Below, one piece after another: positions 1 to 11,068 of a DNA stretch of 64,000 nt. Origin of the DNA: Plantago ovata (lineage: Eukaryota > Streptophyta > Magnoliopsida > Lamiales > Plantaginaceae); assembly GCA_028274465.1 (NCBI GenBank), contig CM051456.1, forward strand, positions 8,805,545 to 8,869,544, written 5' to 3'. The notes beneath the pieces were generated by a model that ran no database searches, had not been told where the DNA came from, and saw only the letters and a list, made by a program, of their open reading frames with translations. The first letter of the stretch is position 1; the number at the start of each line of letters is the position of its first letter. The position numbers were made by a program, and so were the translations under genes.

Positions 1-970
1 TCTCTAAATTACTGTCTTTTTCACTTTCTTTTTTCTATTTTTATTTTTTCTATTTTTTTTTTCCTTTTTACCATCAACATCTTTTTTCTTTTTTCTATTT
101 TCTATTTTACTCTTTCTCTTTTCAATTTCAATCTGAGCTTCTCCGATCTGCAAATCGGAGCGAAGCAGAGCTCGGCTCCGTGCTGCTCCGATTTGCAGGC
201 TCCGATCTGCAGATCGGAGCATAGCTCTGCTCCGCTCTAATCGGAGCAGAGCTCTGCTCCGCTCTGATCGGAGCAGGGCTTGCTGCTCCGATTTGCAGAT
301 CGGAGCAGAGCTTTGCTCCGCTAGGATCGGAGCAGAGTGTCTGCTCCGATAGGTAGATCGGAGCAGACATCTACTCCGATTTTGATCGGAGCAGCTCTGT
401 TCCGATCTGCAAATCGGAGCAGAGCTTTGCTCCAATTTTGATCGGAGAATCGGAGAGAGCAAAGCTACTCCGATTTTCCGATTGCTCTGCTCCGATCTCA
501 GCAAATCGGAGCACCTGTATTTTTTTATTAATTAATTAATTTATTTTTAGTTTTTTTTTTCATTTTGTTTTATTGTTTTCTCATTTTTTTTATTCATAAT
601 AATTTGGGACTAAATTTGATTTCACTTTTTCTAAGGGCTTGTTTACAAATAGTTTTGTGGACTATTTTTGAATTATAGTTAAATTATGTGTGTTAATTTC
701 TAAATATTTTGTGTCAATATTATAAATATTAAAACATTTGGGTAAATGTGTAATAAATGAAACTTCATGTTGTTTGGATTAATTCAGAATTAGAAATTCC
801 GGCAAGGGCGAAAATGTCATTTTCAAGGCTTAGAGCGCCGAAAGTCAAAGTCGTGGGTTAATCTGTAATTACGTTTATATAGCAGGGGAGGATTACGTAA
901 TAAAAAATATAGATGGACTAATCTGTAATAGCGGAAAATAGCAGGGGTACCAAATGTAATTTGCCCTAAA
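1..970. mobile_element. Non-autonomous element A with palindrome array (left end outside window)
   Basis: A pyrimidine-rich stretch (about 1-125) is followed by an array of short palindromes at about 130-515, built from CTCCGATC and GATCGGAG units around short AGCTCT or TGCA centres; 199-220 is a perfect 22-bp palindrome. An AT-rich arm with CTAAGGGCTTGTTT near 633 follows. Elements at 1411-2122 and 54079-54935 have the same order: pyrimidine tract, GGAGC palindrome array, AT-rich arm, CTAAGG..TGTTTG. The left terminus is outside the window, so terminal repeats cannot be checked and the right end is approximate. Superfamily is unresolved. The open frame across the array is a by-product of the repeats, not a gene. 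Confidence 0.5.
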
Positions 971-1264
971 TAATTTAGTATAATTTTAATCCGATATTTT
1001 AATTATTTTCTTATATAAAATCCGTGCTAATTTCTAGTTCGATTTTCGAGCTATTTTCTTGTTCAAAATCCATATAAATTTCTAATTCGATATTTGTATT
1101 TAACTATTTATGCAACTATTTATTAAATTATTGTATAAAACCTCAAAGGTCCTAAAATTATCGGATTCTATGCGGATAAACATACAACATGGACTTAGAG
1201 CTGGACTTGGAGGCCCATGCCTAAAAATATGCATTAAATAAATCATCAAAACAAAACAAAAAAA

Positions 1265-2360
1265 TACTTCCTTTGTCCCAGTAATATCTTACCCATTTCG
1301 ATTTTGTTCGGTAAACAAGTAACGACTTTGACCACAATTTATTTTTAAATTAACCCAAATTATAATGATAAAATATTTAACAAAATTAAATAATAGAGAA
1401 AATTGATTATAAGGGCTCACTATGAAGGACTTTCTCATAAATGACCCTCCCTCTTGTGTTATCAATTACATTTTAGTCCAAACTCAATTACATTTTAGTC
1501 CATTTGAGTTGACCAACACTTTAAACACCTTCCAACCAAACATGACTTAAGAAAAATAAATATTTTCAATCAAAAAATTAATTTAAAGATTTAAAAAATC
1601 TAAATTGAATTATAAAATAAAATAAAAATTAAATATTTAACAAGATCCATCCATCTTCTTCTTCGCTAAAGTTTCGGTACTGGAAAATTCCGGCATTGGA
1701 GCTCCGGTACCGATAACGGTGGAGCAATGGTGGAGCTGCTGCTCCACCGATCTGGTGGTGGAGCAAGCTGCTTGCTGCACCGTTAATGGTGGTGGAGCAG
1801 CTTGCTCCACCGTTTTCGGCGCTGGAGCTCCGGTATCGGAAAAAATTACGGTACTGAAACTTTGGGGATGATGAAGATAATTTTTTTATTTTTATTTTAG
1901 TTAAGTTTTTTTTCTTTAAAATTTATTTTATTATTTTAGTGTTTTTCTTTTAATTATTTATCTTTTTTATTTGAAAACACTAAGGTTTGTTTGGTTTAAT
2001 CAAAATTCAATTTTAGAATAGTGATTTTTTGTTAACTTTGGACTAAAATGTAATTGATAAATTAAGGTGGTTCATTTCGTTATTAGGGACGCTAAGAGGG
2101 TATAAAAAATCAATGGACCCTTAAATAATATTTACCTATTTTGACTCTTTTCCATCAGCAGATTTCGACTTTGACCACAAATTACTTTTGAATTATAATG
2201 ATTAAATATTTTTAACAAAATTATAGTATTACTAAAGGTCTCCAGTTTCATAATATAATTTTGTTATATGTTTTATCATTATAATAATAGTAATTTAAAT
2301 TTGTTTTAAAATAAAATCAAAAGAGTAATTAGGTAAATATTAGTACTACATTAATTCGTT
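1265..2360. repeat. Stowaway-like MITE pieces split around element B
   Basis: The left piece (about 1265-1410) starts with TACTTCCTTTGTCCCA and contains CGACTTTGACCACAA, then ATAATGATAAAATATTT. The right piece (about 2123-2360) carries CGACTTTGACCACAA and ATAATGATTAAATATTT again in the same orientation, and only then the complementary arm. The two pieces are therefore partly direct repeats, not a simple interrupted hairpin. This suggests either two MITE copies or a duplication that came with insertion of the element between them. Confidence 0.5.
1411..2122. mobile_element. Non-autonomous element B with inverted ends and GGTGGAGC palindrome array
   Basis: The termini are imperfect inverted repeats: AAGGGCTCAC at 1411 pairs with the complement of the AATGGACCCTT end at 2122, and TTATCAATTACATTTTAGTC near 1458 is exactly repeated in inverse orientation near 2045. 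The core (about 1685-1850) is an array of GGTGGAGCA and TGCTCCACC units around AGCTGCT centres, flanked by CCGGTACCG-type words. No transposase frame exists. The layout matches elements A and C, but the core word differs (GGTGGAGC rather than GATCGGAGC). Confidence 0.6.
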
Positions 2361-2399
2361 AACTTGAAACAAAGCGCAATTCGTTTAACTCTTGTCTCC

Positions 2400-5165
2400 T
2401 GCAATTTATGATTCTCCCTTCCAAATCCCTAATAACCCAATTCCTAATTTCTTGTCCACATTCATCATTAGTCTCTCTTTCCTTCAATTTCTGTAGTTTT
2501 ATAAGAAAAATGTCGTTGTTCATCGGTTCTGGCTTCGTATTTGATTTTAATGTATGTATTCAAGGTGTATTGCAATCTATTTTTACCCAATTCCAAAGAC
2601 GATTTGGTAATTTCCATCTCTCTCGCTCAGCCGTGGGATTCTTCGAATTTTGAAGGTAATTTATGGATTTTGTTAGTGTTTTTCTTTAAATTTGAGAATG
2701 GAAGTCTGAAGATAAGCTAATTGTTCTTGAATGTAAATTTTCAGGCAGCTAGTTGATTCAAATCATTGCCGGAGTGTGTTGAATATGTTTCACAGGTATT
2801 ATATCGAAAATTTTGAACTTGACTCTGCAAATGTCTCAAACTGTGCATGAAATGAATATGTGCTACAAGTGTAACAAATGTATTATACATATGTGCTGCT
2901 ATAATCCAATGTTACTGGTTTTTCGTTTTGGGCGGGTTAGTTGATTTACATTTAAATACGAAACCACACCTATAGCAACACCACATCACACCTGTTGGTA
3001 TGATAATTTATGTCATTATTTTCATGTCTTAGTGTGAAGGTTTGCTGAGATTAGCTACTGCCTACTAGGGGAAATTCGAAAGAGAAACTTGACTGCCAAT
3101 TGCCGAAAGGGAAGTTTCCATTACTTACTTAAACACGTGTTTCTTTAAACTTTCTCACTGTTGTTAATTATTTGTCCCTGTGTGAGCTTATTGAGAATTA
3201 TGTATTGGAGAAAGTTAGCTATGAACATTGATTATTCTGCGTCAAAGAGCTATAGAAGAGTTGCACTTTTAAGTAGTAGTTTTTTTAGTTGTTTGTACTA
3301 TTTTATTAGAAAATAATTTTAATAACTTGTAGGATATGCTTTTTAAAAAATTTCTTGTTTCTATATAGAATTTAGTTGTTTCCTACTTCATGCCTCATTT
3401 GAAAGTTTGCACAGGGCTACCTAAATCTCCAAGACGGTCCTGTGGCAGAGTACTTCTCTACATATAACGTAACGTGAAACTGTAAAAATTTCTAAATTAC
3501 TAATCCCCGTCCTGCTATTAAATACCCAGTTTCCTTTTTTTTGGACGTCTAATTAATAAAGACTTGGTAAACATGGGAATAGTTCGACCCCACCTCCCTA
3601 AACACCCTTCCCATCCTCATTTAGTTACAAACATTCACTCATCTTCCTATTTTATTGTTTCTCTCGCACACTTTTTCCCATAATTATTCATTTCTCTTTT
3701 ACTTTAACAACCACTAACCAATTTCATTTCATTTATTTCATTACTATGTATTCATATTTCTTAGAATACACCCACAAGAACAATGAGCCTTCAATAGTGG
3801 GAGGGAGGGAGTAAAAGTTTGTGACATTCTTAAGTTTAACATGGCAGTTTGAACATGAAAATTGGCAATGTAACATGATTATTGAGTTATTAAAAGGGTA
3901 GCAATAATGCCGGAGTAAAAATTGTCATATGAGAGAGCAATTTGTGTATGTTTGTTGTATGATTATCGGTTATAACAAGGCAAATTGTTATGACATTGCC
4001 TTTTTCATGCTACATTGGCGCAAGTATTTCATGAAAATGTCAACACATGAGTATTTTGATGCTTCTTTTCATACAATTTGACATACTCCAGCCAGTTGTC
4101 TAGTATCCAAAGTTTATGTTCATTGTGATATAATGTGGGTGGGCAGGTTCATGCTTTGGAGGTTAAACTTGTATGAACGAAATATTAATTCATATTTGAA
4201 AAAGGTGGCGAAATACAAACTTATGCTCTATCACTTGTTCCATCTTATGGCCAATACACACAAATTCTACAACGTTGCACACAATACTGTCTTAGGTACA
4301 GATCCCATATGTAATATTGATGTAGTTTGACAAAATGCAATTCTTCAATATGCACTGGTAGTTGTGTTTATTTGGTATTAATAAATTTTACTTATAGAAC
4401 ATTTGTATTGACTTGCCGATAACAAAAAATTTATAATCAATTTGAAAATCACAAAGTTTGAGTTTGTTAAATTGCAATTTCTTAAATTTCTGGATTAGCA
4501 CGATGAATTGCATTAAATATGCTTCCATATATTCATTGAGGTCAAATGTATTTTATTAACAATGGCTCATTTACATCGTATCACAAATAATTCATCGAAA
4601 AACAGATACTCCTATATAATGTCGGAAAATAGGTTAACCTTCCTCGGGGGAAATGGAAGTACTTCCAATTTCTCTTCAGTGATGACACAAGCATTTCAAC
4701 TCCAGGAACTCATATAAAAGAAGAGGTATACGAATTTCTTTTCACAATGATAAATAAGATAGTTGTGTTATTTTTTCTCCTGCTTCTTTTCTATGGGTAA
4801 TTGTAATACCATTGGTAGTTTGTTAGAACTTTCTTCGTAGAACTGTGTAATGTTGCTAATGCTATACTTTTATGTTTGCTTTTTATTTTTTTTCCTTATA
4901 TCCACATTCAACTGTTGGTGAAGATTCTCATAAAAAGGTTCATGGCAATCTGAGGAATCAGCCTACTGAAATTAAAGTAACATTCAATGACGAAGAAAAC
5001 AATAGAGAATCTTAAAAAAGGAAATTTTGCATAAAGGTGAACACGGTTTGTCTCTGGTAACAACAATATAAATATGACAAGTTCGATGTAATTTACGTTT
5101 CATTTTTCTGTCTCCTCAACGCCCATTGGGTTTTCTTGATTTAATTCTAACATATATTTTCTCAG
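2400..5165 (+). other. Probable 5' part of the unrecognised gene, exon structure unresolved
   Basis: This stretch leads into the phased exons at 5166-6142. One exon-like block with both splice signals is 2745-2795 (cag before, gtatta after), open in one frame as QLVDSNHCRSVLNMFH. A second open stretch lies at 4133-4330. Neither could be joined in frame to 5166 with confidence, so the start codon and intermediate exons remain unknown. A MITE sits at 3500-3814. Apart from this, no other gene was recognised. Confidence 0.25.
3500..3814. mobile_element. Stowaway-like MITE
   Basis: The left end, TAATCCCCGTCCTGCTATT, and the inverse of the right end, ACTCCCTCCCTCCCACTATT, pair imperfectly. The interior is AT-rich with no coding capacity. 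The CTCCCTCC-type end and the length fit Tc1/mariner-derived MITEs. Confidence 0.5.
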
Positions 5166-6142
5166 TCACTCTCTGGAACACCGATTTCTAAAATTAATGA
5201 ACCAGAAGGATACAAAAAGCATGGCCTCAGTGAATTCTCACCAAAACAAGGTTTCGAAAGGTCGCACTCCAGATGCAAAATTGGTAAAGCGTATCTCATG
5301 TGTTTCTGGGAAAAATCTAGCAGGCTCCCTGCAGGTATATCGCTTGCAAATCTAGTGATTTTGCTCTAGTTTGTTTCATTTGTTTTGTGATAAATGAAAA
5401 TTTGTTCTTAATTTATAAATCTCTCCGTTCATTTGAAATGTACATGTTACGACATTATACCTATATTTTATCCATTAATAGTTATTATAACAAATTATTG
5501 TATATTAATGGCTTATTATGACATATAATTGTTATTTTGTTGTAGAAGATTTATCTATCAAGATGTCACATCTCAGGAATTGAGCCTGTGGTACACATAT
5601 ATGGTCTTGCAACAAAGAGCAGTGTATCGTCACAAAGAAATGCTCACACATCTTTGTGTGAAAATTTGTGTGTTTCTGTGTGTGTGTTTGGCCCTGTTTG
5701 ATGAGTTCGAAGAAATCTTAATTGAACTGCACTGAATGTATGGTCTTGTACATGTGTGTGCGTTATTCAACTAAATTTGACTTTCTTGATGTTATATTTG
5801 TTTTGTAGGAAAGTCCAGAAAAGAGACAAAAAGTGTATTCAAATGTTGTGCCAGTTATTTTAGCTCCCAAGAAAGGTACAAGTTCTAATCCTATATACAA
5901 CACCATAATTTGGTGAAATGAGTGTGGTGAGAGTTTCTGAATATTGAAAATTAGGATTACATTACTTCCTGAGTTCCATTTGTGTTGATGCTATTTCATT
6001 TCAATTTATGTCATCTTTCTCTCTTGTTGCAGAAATATGTGCAAAACAAGAGGTGAAGGATTTTACTAGTGGTCACACAATGAATGCTGAAGAATATGAA
6101 ATATTCGCTTATCCTCTGAACAATCCGATTATTGAGTTGTAG
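5166..6142 (+). CDS. Unrecognised plant protein, three 3'-terminal exons
   Basis: Three exons join without a phase conflict: 5166-5334 (after ttctcag, before gtatat), 5809-5875 (after ttgtag, before gtacaa) and 6033-6142 (after ttgcag, ending in TAG). Exon 1 ends on a codon boundary, exon 2 leaves one nucleotide, and exon 3 supplies the missing two. Together they encode about 114 residues. The product is lysine-rich in the middle (SPEKRQKVYSNVVPVILAPK) and ends in an acidic-aromatic tail, EEYEIFAYPLNNPIIEL. No domain, signal peptide or membrane segment is visible and I do not recognise the family. The first exon begins mid-codon, so upstream exons must exist or the gene is a fragment. A second open frame in the first exon (PKQGFERSHSRCKIGKAY) fails in the last exon, which favours the model given. 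The chain of splice sites is the main evidence for a real gene. Confidence 0.5.
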
Positions 6143-6363
6143 GTGAAATTCTACTACTCTTCTATATTCGGTTGTGCAAGAGTTTCTCTTATAATTTCAA
6201 AATAAGAATGACATTCTGGAGGGTCATGTTTCTTCAGTTTATGTAATAATGATCCATACTATGTTTCCTATAGCAAATTGGTGGCACTATAGTCTGTTGC
6301 GTCTGGAATTGCTAAAGTTTATATAACTGGAGTTAAATGATTATGGCTTGTATTTGCCTGCAG

Positions 6364-7229
6364 TAGGGCTGAGCACAAAACAGCCCGGACCGAAAACCGG
6401 ATCTGAACCGGACCGAATTTTCGGGTTCGGTCCAGTCCGGACCGCATATGGTCCGGTCTTCGGTCCTGGTATTTCTAATTTTTCGGGTTCGGTCCGGTTC
6501 CGGTTCAAACCCGAAAATTTTCGGGCTGGACCGAACTGACCCGGAAATATATTTTTTTTCCTTAAATTTTATTTTTCAATATGACATTCTAAACTCTCTA
6601 CTCTCTGCACTTTCCAACTCCTCTCTAAAAAAATAAAAAATACAGTCCAACTCCCAAAAGTCAAAACTAAATCAGAAACCCACGTCTCTATCTCAAATTC
6701 TCAGTCTCAACCCCAAGCCGAGCCGCCACCAGTCCACCGCACTACCGTCGCGCCTCCACCTCTCCACTTCGCTGCCCCTTCAATCTTCATCACAACAACC
6801 TCTTTGTCATGGATTCGCGTGCCCAGATCTACTTTCTGGATGCTGCTAAATCATTTTTTTTTTTTGAAAGATCAAAGGGGATGGAATTGGAGTTGCACTT
6901 TGAAGAAGAAATGAAGAAAAGAGTGACTTGGGTAGTCAAGTTTAAAGTCGATTAAGACTTCTCACTTTTTTCGTTTGCCCCATTATCATCCTCCCATTCT
7001 CGTCCTTCATATCTTCTTGCCTTCTTCTTTTTTTTTTTTTTTTTTATATATGACAGATCCGGTCTTAATCGGGTCTGATCCGGATCGAACCGAAAACTTC
7101 GGTTCGGTCCGAGTCAGATCCGATTATATTCGGTCCGGTCTTCGGGTTAAAAAAAGGATACCCATAATAATTCGGTCCGTTTTGGGTCGGTCCGGTCCGG
7201 TCCACTTTTGGACCGATGTTCAGCCCTTG
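6364..7229. mobile_element. hAT-like non-autonomous transposon with CCGGT/ACCGG-rich arms
   Basis: The left end AGGGCTGAGCACAAAACAGC and the inverse of the right end AGGGCTGAACATCGGTCC are imperfect terminal inverted repeats of the AGGGCTGNNCA type common in plant hAT relatives. Both subterminal arms (6383-6540 and 7060-7215) are packed with CCGGTCCGG, CGGTTCGGTCC and TTCGGGTT words. The interior includes a T-tract near 7030 and no transposase domain. The expected 8-bp target duplication is not obvious at the ends, so it may have decayed. It lies about 220 bp after the stop codon of the preceding gene. Confidence 0.6.
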
Positions 7230-10200
7230 TTATATAGATTATGCTTTCATATATCTATGCGTTTCTTTTGGGGTTTTTACATTTATTTTGTCACTCCTTG
7301 GTCTAAAAGTAAAGGTTATGCAGTTCAGTATTAGAGATTGGCACTATAGCCAAGTATGAGTTCCACTTATTTCTGTCTTCTAAAATTGTTCATAAAGCTT
7401 TCTTATTCTGTTGTATTTTTTCTTGAAATTTAGTCTATTTAAAGATAGAATCATTTCTACAGCTATGATGTAATGTATCTATGAATATGATTATTTTAGT
7501 TTAGTGATGACGATTTCAATGGTAATTGGTTGGTAAATATTCTTTTATACTAATAGTGGTAGTGAAATTATTCAAATTTTCATGCATGATTTCTAGGGAT
7601 TTAAATACAGAAGTGAAATGTCTGTAATTTTGTTTTGCGAAAGACAGCACTGATGGTAGATTCCTTACATGATGGGATGGACTAAAACAATTTCGTATTG
7701 TACAAGTCACATACTCTGTTAATGTTTTCATGTTGTTAACTGTCGTGGGAGCACTGGGGTATGATGGCTACTCCCACTTACCTTGACGCCTCTTTTGACT
7801 GGCATGTCCTTGTGCCATGCTAGTCTAGGAAATTTGATTTTCTGAAACTAAATGGTTAAGAATTCATAGCATCCATTAAGACAAGCATTGGCGTGGTGAA
7901 GGAGGTGGCTTCCATGGCTACATAGTCCCACATTGATTTCCACAAGTAAAGTGGAGGGTGATTTAGGGGGTAGGGGGAGCACTGTAGTCTGGACTCTGGA
8001 GTATGTGAGTGGATGATTTGTGGAAAATGAGAGTGTAAGTGAGATCTGCAATAGTGGGGTTAGAAAAGCAAAGCTGTTTCAATTTGGTTTATGAACCAGA
8101 TCTACTGTTGATCTACTTTGTGGACCTATTATGAATTGAACCAGACTGAACTGGATTGCTGGACCAATCCATTTACTATTGCAATATGAATATGCATTCG
8201 TATTATGGAGAGTCGAACTCTCTCATTCTTTTCCTGGCCATTATTCATTCTCACTGCCACATCTCTACACTCTCAAAGCCATGTTTCAGCTCCTCCTTCA
8301 AAGTACTTGAGCTGTTGTTTCTCATCTCATGTACTTGACCTGACTCTTTCAATTGCTTCTTAAATTCTCTAATCATAACTTTTCATGATAATAAGTGGTC
8401 AAACAGAATTTTAAAAAGTCAATAAAATAAATACTCCGTATAAAGGATTAACGGGAGGGAGGGGTTCTTTTTTTTTCCGTGCCGAAATTTTAACTTTTAA
8501 CATTTTGTTTTATTGACCCTTTCAGGTTTAATTTGGAAGTAATTGAGATCATATAGGCTCTAAAAAACCAATAAAATCAAGTACTAAACTTAAAGCGTGA
8601 TAGAGAAAAAAAATACCTTTAATACTACTATAATACAACTGAAACCACTTAAATCTAATGGATAGAATGAGAAAGATTAATGAGCTTGTAGTTCATCGGT
8701 CCATCTTATGCAAGTTGTGAAGAATTAGATTGATCTGAATGAAGGAACACTATCAAAAAAGTTAGGATGGTTCAGATTGTTGCAGCGAACTTTTGTGTGT
8801 TGTTGAACTGTTCTATCTATGATCCATCTACTAGCATAAAGCTGATAATTAACTTCTTGATTAAGCTAACATAGGATCTACCAAAACTATATGAATCCAA
8901 AACAGAAATCATTATTTTTTCAAGAAAAATAAAGAAGATAAGTACAAGGGAAATTTGTAGAAATAGTAACCGTGCGGTTCTTACTGCAACTGCAACTTAT
9001 GTTTGGTACATTCATGATTAACCCTAGCTATTCTTTTGCAGAAGCTATGGGTGAATGCTTTGACTTGGTCAACAAACTGTGGCTAGATATAATATAATAA
9101 CTAGATTCACGAGTAGACACACTGGGAATATAAAACTTTTAATTATATTTCAGTGACAAAGATAAAAATCATCGTGACATGTACATATTGCAAGTTTCAG
9201 TAAAAAAAATCATCTTATTCTTTTGAAAGTTTGAACATCCCTTATTACAAGTTACAAACACCTTGAAATAGTTCATAATAAAAATACTTGAAATATTTAA
9301 CTATGAGAGTGAGACGCCAGCTAGTAAGTGGTCTAAGCCCATGAAATGACATGAGTTGAACAAAATTTGCATGAAAATGTACAAGGCACATATTAGCGGA
9401 TGGAACTGTTTCTAGCATGTTAGGGTGGTATTCAGATCTTTAGTGGAGTACTATCTTTTTAAAGAATTACTCGAGGAATTGGAGGGCAAGTAATTAACCT
9501 TAATTAACAATCCTATGATTGGAATTGTTCGGGTCCTTTCTGTCGTTCACTAAACTTGTGCTCCTTTTTCAAGTTCAATAAATTTTTAGGCGTTAAAAAA
9601 AATATTGTAATACACATATATTCCACTAGCAACAATGTTTAAAAAGCTAGGTAGCCTCAACCTAATACAAATGATTTTTCCAATATAAGTGTTCGTCATA
9701 TATGTGTATGAATTGATCCTAATGTTCATGCGTGAAACTTTTGGTCGAGATTATTTAGAATTTTCTAGTCTGTTTTGCCGGATTTAAATCATGATCATCA
9801 CTTAGTGAGGCGGAGAGGGGTTAGATTTAATGTAAAAACATTTCACCTATCGTTTTTAACATAAAACTAATACTTATACGTAGCGAAACCAACCTTTTTA
9901 TGTATAAATTACTATTATCGTTTTATATTTCACCTATCGTTTTAACATGAAACTAATGCTTGTAAAGTCTCAGTCAAATAATGTTCTTTCCCGTTCAATT
10001 TGTCCTGATAGGTCACCCATTTTAAGATTGCTCTTGGACTGCATCAAAAACTTTCCTATAGATCACTCATTTTAAGATTGTTCAAGAACTAAGCACATTC
10101 AACTCTAGAGTTCTTATGATTATGAATGAATTTATGAAAAGAAATATATACTTGTTAATATCGATAGCGTTTTCGGTCGGTAAGAGCATACATATTACAT

Positions 10201-10640
10201 ATACCGGGCAATGACATAGTAGTACAAACTATAGTTGAAAATGGACAAGAATTCAATAGGTATCATGGACCAACCAACCCACCAATTAAGTTTACATGGC
10301 AACATTGGGAACTTTCATTTGATCTTCCACTTGAAATTCACATATATCACTATCAACTGCTACACAACTTTATTGTACCCCATACAATATAGTAGTACTA
10401 CACTACAACTCCTATATCCTTTTCCCACCATCCACACTGTAAATCTCACAATCCACAAAAAAAGATGGATAGATTTATAGCAAGTGATGATAAAAGCTCA
10501 ATTTGACCTCTATTCCCCCTGCCTTCTCCTCCATCTTTAATGGCTACCTAGCTACCCCACTTTCATCCTTTTCACAATTTCTTCCAGTTCCAGGCCCCCC
10601 TCCCTCTCTCTAGAAGCAGAATCACTTTCTTGATCATCAA
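7230..10640. other. Intergenic, no gene recognised
   Basis: AT-rich sequence with only short open frames lacking splice-site or codon support. Near 9580, AATAAATTTTTAGGCGTTAAAAAAA resembles the LINE-like 3' tails seen at 49.5 kb and 61.2 kb and may be a small relic. The last kilobase is presumably the promoter of the VQ gene, with pyrimidine-rich tracts near 10500-10620. I could not assign a TATA box with confidence. Confidence 0.4.
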
Positions 10641-10793
10641 ACCCTAATCCTTAAAACAGAGAAAAAAATTCATTTCATCTGTAAAAAGATTTGATTATCA
10701 AAAGAGGAAGGACAATAGTAGTTCTAGTAGTAGTATATTAATATCTATCTACCCACTTTCCTTTTTGCAGATCCCAGCAATAAATTCAACATC

Positions 10794-11046
10794 ATGGGTA
10801 TGTATAGTTCAAGAACTCTCTATCTATCTACTTTAATTTTACTCTGTTTCTTTCTTCTTCTTCTTCTTCATTATTTATTACTACTACCAGTACCAGTCCA
10901 GTGCTACTTTTGTTGTGTAGCAGCTTCTCTTTAATGTTTGTGTTGTCATAAATTACAATCTGAACAAAATCTCACAGAGGAGCTAAATCTTTGTCTCCTT
11001 ATCTTAACTTGTTGCAGTAGTAGCAGAGTTCATCTTTTTCCTCTGA
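10794..11046 (+). promoter_or_regulatory. 5'UTR intron (10798-11017) and possible 10-codon uORF of the VQ gene
   Basis: A donor at 10798 (ATGG|GTATGT) and an acceptor ending at 11017 (CTTGTTGCAG) define a 220-nt intron upstream of the VQ start codon. Splicing joins ATGG to TAGTAGCAGAG, which makes an upstream frame reading MVVAEFIFFL and a stop at 11044-11046. That stop lies 22 nt before the main ATG at 11069. Splice-site quality is good by eye, but the transcript start is not known, so use of this uORF is an inference. An alternative is that transcription starts within the intron. Confidence 0.45.
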
Positions 11047-11068
11047 AGAAAATAGGAAAACAGATTTA

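Noticed and set aside
4-504. A 166-residue open frame (and another antisense) across the palindrome array
   Set aside because: The sequence is a monotonous LLRSEQS/SAPICRS repeat translated from the GATCGGAGC array; the composition is set by the repeat.
130-515. CRISPR-like array
   Set aside because: No constant-length spacers, units are palindromes of variable spacing, and the context is a plant genome.
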